64,000 bases of DNA from Notoacmeibacter marinus (lineage in GTDB: Bacteria > Pseudomonadota > Alphaproteobacteria > Rhizobiales > Rhizobiaceae). The stretch is from positions 1,240,001-1,304,000 of the forward strand of contig NZ_NBYO01000001.1 of the NCBI RefSeq assembly GCF_002238045.1, written 5' to 3'. Below, one piece after another: positions 19,151 to 27,438 of the stretch (position 1 is its first letter; each line of letters begins with the position of its first letter). The notes beneath the pieces are model-generated. The model saw only the letters and a program-made list of their open reading frames with translations. It did no database searches and was not told the DNA's origin. Made by a program: the position numbers and the translations under genes.

Positions 19151-20416
19151 TCAGCGTTTCAAATTGACGACCACGTCCATGATTTCCGATCCCGTTTGGA
19201 AGACCTTGGAATTGGCGGTGTAGCTACGTTGCGCCTGGATCATTTCCGTCAGCTCCTCGGCAATATCGACATTGGACTGTTCCAGGGACGAGGATATGAT
19301 CTTGCCGAAGCCGTCCGAGCCGGCGTAGCCCACATTGATGTCGCCGGAATCGGCGCTCTGGGTGAACATGGTGCCGGTGACGGGCGTCAGATTGGTCGGG
19401 CTCGGAACGTCGGCCAGCGCGACCATGAAGAGGTCCCTGTAGGACCCATCTTCATAGGCGACGCGGACAACGCCCTCATCGCTGATCTCCGTGCCGATGG
19501 CGCTGGAAGACGGATTGCCGTTCACCCCAGCATTCTGAACCGTGAACTGTCCGCCGAGCTTCATTCCGGAGAGGTCGACCTGGAGGCTGGAGCCATTGGG
19601 CACGGGAACGGTCAGGCTGGTCGGCGAGCCGGCTGTCAGGTCGCCCGTCGCGGTGTTGAACTGAAGGCTCGTTGTTCCAAGAGCGGCATTGCCATATGGA
19701 AAGGCCTCGAGTGCGGAATTTGCGTCTGCCTGGTTGTAAACGGTCACTTCCCATGTGTCCGACGCGGTGCGGGTGACGTATACGTCCAGCCGCACCTCAT
19801 TGCCGAGGCTTTCATAGGCCACCATTGACGTCTTGCCGGTAAATTTGGCGCTGGCGACGTTATCGGACGGCAAGGTGTTGGCCGCGACCGCAGCCGTTTC
19901 GATATTGGCCTGGGAATCCAGGGTCGCCTTGAACGTGCCGACCGTCGATGCTACCGGCGGCAGCGGCTCCGTGCTGATCTGAATATCCACCAGGCCGGAC
20001 AGGCCGTTCGGCACCGGTGTGACGCCGCCCGCCATGCTGTAACCCTGCAGACGAAAGCCGTTCGGGTTGGTGAGGTAGCCTTCGTCATCCTTCTCGAATG
20101 CACCCGCACGGGTCATGAAGCCGTTATTCGTGCCATCACTGACCAGAAAGAAGCCATCGCCAAGAATGGCGAGGTTCGACGATGAGGATGTCTTCGTCGG
20201 AACTCCCTGCGCCTCGATTTCGATGGTGCTGCTGGTAATGACGCCGCCTGACGTGTTGCCGGCGCCCGTTACCAGCGTGGCGAAGTTGACGCCCTGCCGC
20301 TTATAACCGGGCGTATCGGAATTGGAGATATTATCGGCCACGCTGGACAGCCTGGTCGACTGCGCGTTCATGCCAGAGATACTGGTCTGCATCGTGCCGA
20401 AAATGCTCATCGTCAA
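19151..20416 (-). CDS. flgE: flagellar hook protein FlgE
   Basis: The 421-residue protein has the rod/hook N-terminal signature (SGMNAQSTRLSSVADNISNS, then DTPGYKRQGVNF). The C-terminal signature reads QSNVDIAEELTEMIQAQRSYTANSKVFQT. The central part is the variable hook domain. It heads the flgE-to-fliQ transcription unit, 82 bases downstream of the ftcR stop. Confidence 0.96.
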   Translation of the reverse strand: MTMSIFGTMQTSISGMNAQSTRLSSVADNISNSDTPGYKRQGVNFATLVTGAGNTSGGVITSSTIEIEAQGVPTKTSSSSNLAILGDGFFLVSDGTNNGFMTRAGAFEKDDEGYLTNPNGFRLQGYSMAGGVTPVPNGLSGLVDIQISTEPLPPVASTVGTFKATLDSQANIETAAVAANTLPSDNVASAKFTGKTSMVAYESLGNEVRLDVYVTRTASDTWEVTVYNQADANSALEAFPYGNAALGTTSLQFNTATGDLTAGSPTSLTVPVPNGSSLQVDLSGMKLGGQFTVQNAGVNGNPSSSAIGTEISDEGVVRVAYEDGSYRDLFMVALADVPSPTNLTPVTGTMFTQSADSGDINVGYAGSDGFGKIISSSLEQSNVDIAEELTEMIQAQRSYTANSKVFQTGSEIMDVVVNLKR

Positions 20417-20498
20417 TCCCCTCGGATAGCTGCTCTGAGAGAGTAGGAAGCCAAGCTTGCGCGAGGCTGCCTAGTGCCGGAATGCCAGGCGCGAGGCC

Positions 20499-21257
20499 TC
20501 AGGCTTCCAGCGTTTCCCGCGAGAATTTAGCGCTGGCTGGCGTTTCGACCGCCACCGCTTCGTCCGCGTCCACCGGCTCATTCTCCTGTTGAAGAACCAG
20601 CCGATAGCCTAGATAGCGCTTGCTATCGACGGGATCGTAGCCCAACTTGACGCGGAGTTTCTTGCGCAGCTTGGAGATATGACTTTCGACAACCGTCTCT
20701 TCGACGCCTTCTTCGAGAATACCGTAGGTGGCGGTGAAGATCTGTGCGCGGCTGACGCGGCGCCCGTTGACGGATGCCAAATATTCCAGAATGCGTTGCT
20801 CGCGACGGGGAAGCTTTAGCGGTATCCCGTCGATTTCCGGATCCCGTCCGTCGAGATGAATTCTCAACCCGGGTTGGATGTTGTTGTTGTCGGCGATATA
20901 GCCCCGGTGCCGCACCGCACTGATCCGGGCCAATATTTCGCGAACATGCACCGGTTTTTTCACGACATCATCGAAACCACGGCTGAAGAGCCGCAACGTT
21001 GTTTCCAGATTGCCATTGTCCGCCAGTGCCAGGCGCGGAGATTTACCGATCTTCTTGGCCAGTTCGGCGTCTATACAATCAGAATTGTTCTCCGCAACAA
21101 GAACGGCTTCGACGCCTGAGAGTTCTTCATCCGTGGCCCCGCTTGCCCAGATGCTGAATTCTTCGGCTTTGAACCCCACGCAACAAAAACCTTCACGACG
21201 GAAGAGGCCTTTATACCCTTCCGTAACCATTTCTCTGTCATCTATAACGACAATCAT
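20499..21257 (-). CDS. ftcR: flagellar transcriptional regulator FtcR/Rem (orphan response regulator)
   Basis: The 252-residue protein combines a degenerate receiver (about 1-115) with an OmpR-type winged helix (about 135-225, PRREQRILEYLASVNGRRVSR and VESHISKLRKKL). Brucella FtcR and Sinorhizobium Rem share this plan and activate flagellar genes. In the receiver, the segment where the phospho-accepting aspartate should fall reads AVLVAEN, so phosphorylation control is doubtful, as reported for Rem. The N-terminus MIVVIDDREMVTEGYKGLF and KPVHVREILARI are close to Brucella FtcR as I recall it. It lies alone between the lytic transglycosylase and flgE. Confidence 0.9.
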   Translation of the reverse strand: MIVVIDDREMVTEGYKGLFRREGFCCVGFKAEEFSIWASGATDEELSGVEAVLVAENNSDCIDAELAKKIGKSPRLALADNGNLETTLRLFSRGFDDVVKKPVHVREILARISAVRHRGYIADNNNIQPGLRIHLDGRDPEIDGIPLKLPRREQRILEYLASVNGRRVSRAQIFTATYGILEEGVEETVVESHISKLRKKLRVKLGYDPVDSKRYLGYRLVLQQENEPVDADEAVAVETPASAKFSRETLEA

Positions 21258-21305
21258 CCTGTTTCCCCTCGAATCAAACAGTTAATGATTACCTCTTCAT
21301 GGTTG

Positions 21306-21350
21306 ACAGTTGGCCGAATCGCAGACAACTGCGAAATCTAACAGTTGACT
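21306..21350. promoter_or_regulatory. repeated ACAGTTG/CAACTG boxes upstream of ftcR
   Basis: Three related boxes lie 49-93 bases upstream of the ftcR start: ACAGTTGG at 21306-21313, GACAACTG at 21324-21331 (inverted) and ACAGTTGACT at 21341-21350. The centres are 15-18 bases apart, so they are not all on the same helix face. They could form an operator for ftcR itself or for its activator. Confidence 0.4.
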
Positions 21351-21410
21351 GATCTTACCAAAAACGAATCACCCTAAGTGATTGATTCCGATTCTCTTTG
21401 CCTTTCTTGC

Positions 21411-22079
21411 CTATCGGCAGAAAGCGGCCGCGCGTGGGGTCATCTCACCAAATCCGGTCCGGATCATCCGGCGAATGACCGAACAGACATACCGTTTTTG
21501 GGCCGCATCGTTGTTTGCGCCGGCGTGATATCGGGCCACAGCCATCGACCATGTGCCGTGCTGACGGTGCAGCCGCTTGAGAAATCCGGCGGCGTAGGCG
21601 ACGTTTTTCGCTGGATCGAACATGTCTCTGAGGCTGGCGAATGCCTGCCTGTGATAATGCAGGTTGATCTGCATACAGCCGACATCGATGAGCCGGACAC
21701 CCTGCCGGCGCTCACGCTGGACCGTCGCCATAGCCGCATCGAGACTCGAGGGCCGAACCGTCCGTCCTGCGACATTCAAAGCGTAAGGTTGCATGCCCGA
21801 TTTCGCGCCGCTCTCCGTCAGGCCCACCGCGTAAAGGACGCCAAGAGGCACGCCCGAGCGGGCCGACGCGGCGATCATTTCCTTTTCGCAGAGATTGGGT
21901 GTGGTCCGGGACACGATCTGACGCCGGTCGAACTCAGATGCGAAGGCCGGCTGGGGCGCGGCCACCGGCAGAACCGCCATCACTACGATCGTCAGAGCCA
22001 GCTTCGCCAGCCTCTGCGAAACCGGAAGACGGTTGTCGCGATCGGTTGTCATCGGCCTGGCCGCTCGATCGATGCCCAT
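21411..22079 (-). CDS. exported lytic transglycosylase of the flagellar cluster
   Basis: The 222-residue protein has a signal peptide (hydrophobic LALTIVVMAVLPVAA ending PAFAS) and an SLT-type lytic transglycosylase domain. The catalytic glutamate is in VGLTESGAKSG, and the motif DVGCMQINLHYH is intact. It probably opens peptidoglycan for the rod or stator. The start at 22079 has GGGGAG seven bases upstream, so the gene begins inside fliK and overlaps its last 146 bases in another frame. An upstream TTG at 22190 lacks this support. Confidence 0.85.
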   Translation of the reverse strand: MGIDRAARPMTTDRDNRLPVSQRLAKLALTIVVMAVLPVAAPQPAFASEFDRRQIVSRTTPNLCEKEMIAASARSGVPLGVLYAVGLTESGAKSGMQPYALNVAGRTVRPSSLDAAMATVQRERRQGVRLIDVGCMQINLHYHRQAFASLRDMFDPAKNVAYAAGFLKRLHRQHGTWSMAVARYHAGANNDAAQKRYVCSVIRRMIRTGFGEMTPRAAAFCR

Positions 22080-23334
22080 CGAAACGCTCCCCTGCACCCT
22101 GTTGGGCCTGATTGATCGACGAATCGGCTTGCGCGAGGCTGGCGATCGATGCGCGCCGGTCCTTCGGCGCTTCGATCGATAGCGCTTCAACTGTCAGATT
22201 GGCTTCGTCGAGAGCGGTCCGCAGCGAGGCTTTCTCGCGTGTCAGAGTGCTCTGGGCATCCAGCGAACCGGTCTGGATCTGAACGCTGAGGCGACCCTTA
22301 TTGTCCGTCAGGACGATCTCGATCTTGCCCAGATGGGCCGGTTGAAGCTGCAGCTTCAGAACTTTCGTCGCCCCGCCGTTGAATTCCTGGATCTGCGAAA
22401 CCGTCAATTGCTGACTGATGGCGTGGCTCAAGCTGTTAGCGGCCTGATCGAGACCGGCGGCCGCCATGCTCGGCGAAATGGCTGCGGTACCCGCGGCAGC
22501 GATTGGCGCGGCCTGTGCGGCGTTTGCGGCAGGCGGCGCGTTTTTCGGCTGGGCTGCCGTTTCCGCCTCGCTGCCACGCTCGCTCCTCGTCTTTTCGGTT
22601 CGCTGTAGACCGATGGCTTCGCTGCGGGGCGTCCGGGCTTTCTCAAGGCTGGCAATGGCCGGATCGCTCTGGGGTGACGGTGCTTGCACCGCGCTTCGAT
22701 CCTGCAATCCCTCGGCTTCGGTTCGGACCGGCAGCTCCGGTGCCACAACGCCGTTCGCCAGTTTGGTCTGACCGGTATTCGCGCCGTCTCCTCGTGCCGG
22801 ACCAGTCGGCATATTGGCGGTGTCGAGCACGCGGTTTCGATGCGGTTCCTTCGGCGTTATTTCAGTGCCGGCGCGGCGAGGCTCCGGGTTAGCCAAGCCG
22901 GTCTCCAGCCCCAACTCATCGTTCGGATGTACCGAAACGGCTGCCGTTTGCGGCAGTGATTGCTGGCCCGTCCCCGCAATAGCGAGATTGTCCGCCTGTT
23001 CGTTTGCTTCGGCGGTATCGGACAGAGATTTGTCGCTCCCGCCCTTTATACGCGTCTCGCCATGCCGGCCGGGTATGCCGCGATCGTCCGAGGTCAACGT
23101 CTGCTGAAGCCGGCCAGCCAAAAGAGGCGATGAGATTTGCGGATCGACTTCGTCACTTGCGCCGTGTCCGGTAGCCGGCCCCTCGTCTTTCCGTCGATGG
23201 TCTTCATTCAAAAGGCGCCCGAAGGCCTCGCCCTCAGCCTGTCGACCCGTGGCGCGGCTAGGGCCGCTTGGCGTATTGCCAGCCTGTTGCGTAAGCGGGC
23301 CGCCGAGTGGGGCAAGGGGGGAAACCGTGATCAT
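21934..23334 (-). CDS. fliK: flagellar hook-length control protein FliK (MotD)
   Basis: The 466-residue protein has a long low-complexity, charged and alanine-rich N-terminal region, as expected for a molecular ruler. A C-terminal Flg_hook domain follows (VLKLQLQPAHLGKIEIVL, LSVQIQTGSLDAQSTL, LRTALDEANLTVEAL). In rhizobia this gene was first called motD and later shown to be FliK. The start overlaps motC as ATGA. The last 146 bases also encode the signal-peptide region of the downstream transglycosylase. Confidence 0.9.
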   Translation of the reverse strand: MITVSPLAPLGGPLTQQAGNTPSGPSRATGRQAEGEAFGRLLNEDHRRKDEGPATGHGASDEVDPQISSPLLAGRLQQTLTSDDRGIPGRHGETRIKGGSDKSLSDTAEANEQADNLAIAGTGQQSLPQTAAVSVHPNDELGLETGLANPEPRRAGTEITPKEPHRNRVLDTANMPTGPARGDGANTGQTKLANGVVAPELPVRTEAEGLQDRSAVQAPSPQSDPAIASLEKARTPRSEAIGLQRTEKTRSERGSEAETAAQPKNAPPAANAAQAAPIAAAGTAAISPSMAAAGLDQAANSLSHAISQQLTVSQIQEFNGGATKVLKLQLQPAHLGKIEIVLTDNKGRLSVQIQTGSLDAQSTLTREKASLRTALDEANLTVEALSIEAPKDRRASIASLAQADSSINQAQQGAGERFDGHRSSGQADDNRSRQPSSGFAEAGEAGSDDRSDGGSAGGRAPAGLRI

Positions 23335-24875
23335 TGTTCGCTCAATTTCTCAATAGCGTCCAGCGTCGCACTCAAGCGGCTGCGCAACGCAACCAGTTCC
23401 GGATCGAGAACCGGTTCGGATTCCATAGCGGTCGAAACAGGATTTACCTGTGCAGTGGCAAGGCTGCTTAATTTCATGCGGTGATCGGGCTGCAATTGGG
23501 CTTTCAGAACCGGTCCGGCAGCTTGATCTCGTCCGGTTACAGGAGCAATCTGCGCCAGTGGCGGCTCCACGCCTTCAATGTGCGCGAGCGCGCGGCGCAT
23601 GCTCGACAAAAGCAGGCGGTCGCGGCTGGCGAGCGCATCCATCGATATGGCTTCGTCGATCTGTTGCGCCTGCTCGACATTTCGAGCCGCCAATTGCGCC
23701 ATAGCCTCGTAAAGCTGATCGTCGGCCTGGCCGGGGCCGAACTGTCGCAACCAGCCAACCGCCATCAGGGCCAGTTCGTGATTGCCCCTGATTGCCGCGC
23801 CACGCGCGATTTCGCGGGCGACGACACTTGATTGCTGCGGGCTCAACCGCTCCAGTATGGCCGCAAGGCCCCGTGGCGGCACCCAGTCGTTCTGCGTCAG
23901 CGTGACCGACAGACGTCGGGCGAACTCGTTCAGAAAGATCGATTTGGGAAAGCGCAGGCCATAGCTCTCGGCAGCCGCGAAGAAGGCTTCGCCGTCCTGC
24001 GCCTCTGCATGAATGTCCAGGAGGCGACGCAGCGCGACTTCTTCGACCAGCGTGCCGGTCCCCAGTATCGCAGCCATCTCGAGCGAGCGGCGGGCCACAT
24101 CACTATCGACGCGCGCATTGGCGGTGCCGGTGGAGAGGGCCAGCAGGGCGCCAAGCGGAAAGGCGTGTTCCGTCGGGTCGTGCCGGAACAGGTCCGGCGC
24201 AGAATTTGGATTGCCCTTGAGGTAGCCGATGACCGAACGGCTCAGATCATGCAGTGGATGCTCGGGCGGCACGCGTTCAAGCAGATCGACCGAGACGCGC
24301 GCATCACCGCCGGAAAGAGCGAAAATCATCAGCGGCTCGACCGGCGCGTCTTCGTTCTGAAAAAGCTTGCGTTCGCTCAGCAGATTGATCTGCAGGCGGT
24401 GAAGGACCTTGCCCTGAAGGGCGAGCGCACTGGTGTCGCCGGCGATGATGGCGTCCTGAAACTCGAACAAGCCGATGATGAAAGCGTCGAACTGCATGTT
24501 CGCCGTCGATACCGTCTCCTTGGGCGCATCGCCTTCCGGTTCGGGTGTTGCCTCTTCCGCCTTACGGATCCACGGCTCCGACGGAGCCGGGGAGGGGATG
24601 ATCGGCGGTAGAGCTTCACCGATCTTCGGCGGCAAAGGCTGATCGGGTACGATCACGGTTTTCGCTTCGCTGGCAAGGCGGATGGGCGTGTCGAATCGGG
24701 TTTCCTGAAACACGGTCAGGCGGCCCTTCTTTCGAGCGACGCGAAGGCTGTCTTCGGCGGGCGTCGACATCTCGTGACCGATGGAACTGTCCTGCACGGC
24801 GGACGCCGGGGCGCCGACACACAGGCCTGCCGCCAGTAAGGAAAATCCTGTTTTGCGAAGCCCTTTGCGGATCAT
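23331..24875 (-). CDS. motC: periplasmic motor protein MotC
   Basis: The 514-residue protein has an N-terminal signal peptide (LLAAGLCVGAPASA). Its body is a helical repeat with the rhizobial MotC pattern (FDAFIIGLFEFQDAIIAGD, IFALSGGDARV, FPLGALLALSTGTANARVD). MotC is a periplasmic stator partner that binds MotB in sinorhizobia and needs MotE for folding; motE lies at 37.4-38.0 kb. It overlaps both motB and fliK by ATGA. Confidence 0.92.
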   Translation of the reverse strand: MIRKGLRKTGFSLLAAGLCVGAPASAVQDSSIGHEMSTPAEDSLRVARKKGRLTVFQETRFDTPIRLASEAKTVIVPDQPLPPKIGEALPPIIPSPAPSEPWIRKAEEATPEPEGDAPKETVSTANMQFDAFIIGLFEFQDAIIAGDTSALALQGKVLHRLQINLLSERKLFQNEDAPVEPLMIFALSGGDARVSVDLLERVPPEHPLHDLSRSVIGYLKGNPNSAPDLFRHDPTEHAFPLGALLALSTGTANARVDSDVARRSLEMAAILGTGTLVEEVALRRLLDIHAEAQDGEAFFAAAESYGLRFPKSIFLNEFARRLSVTLTQNDWVPPRGLAAILERLSPQQSSVVAREIARGAAIRGNHELALMAVGWLRQFGPGQADDQLYEAMAQLAARNVEQAQQIDEAISMDALASRDRLLLSSMRRALAHIEGVEPPLAQIAPVTGRDQAAGPVLKAQLQPDHRMKLSSLATAQVNPVSTAMESEPVLDPELVALRSRLSATLDAIEKLSEQ

Positions 24876-26101
24876 GGCGCTTCCAGCAGGATTTCGATGC
24901 GCCGGTTGCGCGGATCGAGCCCATCTTCCGGCACCATGGGCTTGCGGTCCGCAAAGCCCGCGATCTGGGTGACGCGACTATCGTCCAGACCGCCGCGCAG
25001 CAGCATGAAGTAGACGCTACGGGCCCGGTCGGTGGACAGGCGCCAATTGTCGTCGCCCTTCCTGCGCATCGGCCGCGAGTCGGTGTGGCCGTTGATGAGG
25101 ATGTTGCCCGGCCGGTTCTGCAATTCGCGGCCAACTGCTTCGAGCGCCAGCACAACGGGTCCGGACGGCACAGCCGAGCCGACCTGGAACATCTGGTCGG
25201 GGAGATTGTCGGTCAGAGAGATTCTGAGTCCTTCCGGCACTTTGGTAACCGACAGTGCGTCGGCGATCTTGCCGGATGGGTCGGCTTCTTCGGCGACCGC
25301 CTCCCGCAGCACGGTTTCCAGACGCTCGGCAGGGCTCTGGGTCGTCTCGGCATCGGCAATATCCGCCCTTTCGTCATCGCCCTGCATGCGAGCCGTTTCG
25401 ACCATCATTTCCGAACGTTCGTTGTCGCCGGTCTCGGCGGGTTCCGCTCCCTCCACGTCACTCCGAGGTGTTTCGTCAGTGGCTGACGCGTCGGCTTCGG
25501 AACCTTCGCTTACGCCCATTTCACCGTCCCGAGCGCCCTTTTCCACGACGCGCGCCTCCGGGTCTCCATCAGACGCGACCACCCGAAGCGGCTGCCAGAA
25601 ATTTGGCGCGAATGGATCGGCAAATTCCGCCGTCTTTTCCACGCCGGGATCGGCGATCATTTCCCCGCGCGCCGTCAACAAGGCGCGTTCTTCGGCGGCA
25701 AGGCTCTCCAGCAATTGCGTCGGATTGGCGAAGTAGGAGGTGTCCTGGGTCTCGTTTTTGGCAGGCTGACTGTGGTCGTATTGCTCGGACTGGGTCTTGT
25801 CCGAGTTCGATTCCTTCTTCCCGGATTCCTCGGCGTCTTCGCTCGGTTCGGCGCTCTCGCTCTTGCTCATACCCTTCACGGTGCGTCGGTCATCGACCAG
25901 CTTGACCGGGTTGAAGTAGCTGGCGACCGACTGCTTGGTCTCCTCGTTGGCCGCATTGATGAGCCATAGCACCAGAAAAAGCGCCATCATGGCGGTCATG
26001 AAATCGGCGAACGCGATCTTCCAGGCGCCGCCATGATGGTCGTCATGGTCTTCGCTCGGACGCCTGACGATGATGATGTCCCCATTGCCGCTGGCGGTCA
26101 T
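24872..26101 (-). CDS. motB: flagellar stator protein MotB
   Basis: The single transmembrane helix holds the proton-binding aspartate in KIAFADFMTAMMALFLVLWL. After a long acidic periplasmic linker comes an OmpA/MotB peptidoglycan-binding domain (ILINGHTDSRPMRRKGDDNW, LSTDRARSVYFML). The ATG at 26101 overlaps the stop of the upstream gene as ATGA; an earlier TTG would add four residues. With 409 residues it is longer than enterobacterial MotB (308), because of the linker. The partner motA is on the other strand at 45.2 kb. Confidence 0.95.
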   Translation of the reverse strand: MTASGNGDIIIVRRPSEDHDDHHGGAWKIAFADFMTAMMALFLVLWLINAANEETKQSVASYFNPVKLVDDRRTVKGMSKSESAEPSEDAEESGKKESNSDKTQSEQYDHSQPAKNETQDTSYFANPTQLLESLAAEERALLTARGEMIADPGVEKTAEFADPFAPNFWQPLRVVASDGDPEARVVEKGARDGEMGVSEGSEADASATDETPRSDVEGAEPAETGDNERSEMMVETARMQGDDERADIADAETTQSPAERLETVLREAVAEEADPSGKIADALSVTKVPEGLRISLTDNLPDQMFQVGSAVPSGPVVLALEAVGRELQNRPGNILINGHTDSRPMRRKGDDNWRLSTDRARSVYFMLLRGGLDDSRVTQIAGFADRKPMVPEDGLDPRNRRIEILLEAP

Positions 26102-27438
26102 AGGGCCTCGCAATGGTCTTTGAGACGCGGCAGGTCGATGGCGCGGCTCGTGTTCTCAAGATGCAGCAGAAGTGCGGCATGCCGTCCAGCTTTCACTTCG
26201 ACTGGCAGGCCCTGTTCTTCTATCATGTTCCGAACGGGTTCCAGAAGGTTCTGGGGCACTTCGGCGTGGAAGACCGTGTCCGTGGATTCTCCGGAAAGGC
26301 TTTCGGCGATGTCCTGACCGAACGCTTCGATCGCGCGATCAATTGCCATGCGCGAGACGAGCGGTTCCAGAATGGCGGCCACGCTATCGCCGATGTCCGC
26401 CATGAGCCGTTCGCCCAACGCATCCAGCGATTGCTTCATCTCGTCGACAAGCGACTGGGCGATTGCCGCCGTCTGCCCGGCCTCGTCGACAGCCAGGCCG
26501 GTAGAGGCCGTTTCGGCCAGTGGCGCTACGTCGACTGCGCCCATTTGGGTTTCGGCGGTTAATTCATCGCCGATCGCTTCGGCAGCGCTTTCCGCTGCAT
26601 GGCGCAGATTGTCGAGATCGCCGGGTGCGCCGAGCGATGCGGCTTCTCCGCCAAGGGGGTCGGATGAAAGGTCGGACAGCGCCTGGGCCGCATCGCCGAG
26701 GCTGTCGCCCGCAATGGGGTGTGCGGGAGGCTGTTCCTCCTGCAGAGCCGTTTCGAAGGCGGTCACGTCTTCGTCCGTCTGCGACGGCGCGAAGGGATCG
26801 TCGGGCGATGCTACGGCAAGGGGATCATCCAGAGACGGCAGTTCGGTGCTCGTAGCGGTCTCGCCAAACGGGTCCGAAAAGGCTGTGTCGCCAACAGATG
26901 CGAACGGATCGGCGTCCGTTGCGCTGTCGTCCAACGACGGCAGGTCCGGCAGTTCTGCGCCCGGCTCTTCGCCGAACGGATCGGCTCTTGTCTCGCCTTC
27001 GCCGCCATCGACCGGATCAAGCGATTGCAGTTCGTCGCCCAGCGATGGCAAACCCTCCAGGTCTGGCAGCCCGCCCGATCCGAATGGGTCGTCGCCACCA
27101 TCATCCGCAAGCGTGGGCAATTCGCTCAAACCTGCATGGACGGTTTCGCCGAAGGGATCCTCGATGGCCGTGTCGCCGGGCAATGTCGGCAGGTCGGCCA
27201 GATCGCCGCCCCCTTGCGCGCTTTCACGAACGGCGTCAGCAACCGCTTCGGGTTCCTGGTCGACCTTCTCGGAAAGCGGATCGGTCGCAAGTGCCGCCGG
27301 TTTTGCCAGAGCGACAAGCGTATCGTCCGCGCCAAGTGGTTCGAAATCGGCGGACGGTAAAGCCTGGCCGAACGGTTCGAAGTCATCGGCATTGGCCAAT
27401 GCGACCTTGGAGCCGGACGGTGATCGAAAACGGGTCAT
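26098..27438 (-). CDS. putative FliH-like flagellar protein with acidic DPFG repeats
   Basis: The 446-residue protein sits between fliF and motB with ATGA overlaps on both sides. Residues about 40-225 are an acidic, P/D/S-rich array repeating the units LPxL and DPFGE. The C-terminal 150 residues are helical (SLVDEMKQSLDALGERLM, PLVSRMAIDRAIEAFGQDI) and end in a compact segment, VEVKAGRHAALLLHLENTS to LKDHCEAL. That tail resembles the FliH/SctL C-terminal domain that docks to the FliI ATPase, and no other fliH candidate is in the window. The assignment is an inference. Confidence 0.5.
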   Translation of the reverse strand: MTRFRSPSGSKVALANADDFEPFGQALPSADFEPLGADDTLVALAKPAALATDPLSEKVDQEPEAVADAVRESAQGGGDLADLPTLPGDTAIEDPFGETVHAGLSELPTLADDGGDDPFGSGGLPDLEGLPSLGDELQSLDPVDGGEGETRADPFGEEPGAELPDLPSLDDSATDADPFASVGDTAFSDPFGETATSTELPSLDDPLAVASPDDPFAPSQTDEDVTAFETALQEEQPPAHPIAGDSLGDAAQALSDLSSDPLGGEAASLGAPGDLDNLRHAAESAAEAIGDELTAETQMGAVDVAPLAETASTGLAVDEAGQTAAIAQSLVDEMKQSLDALGERLMADIGDSVAAILEPLVSRMAIDRAIEAFGQDIAESLSGESTDTVFHAEVPQNLLEPVRNMIEEQGLPVEVKAGRHAALLLHLENTSRAIDLPRLKDHCEAL

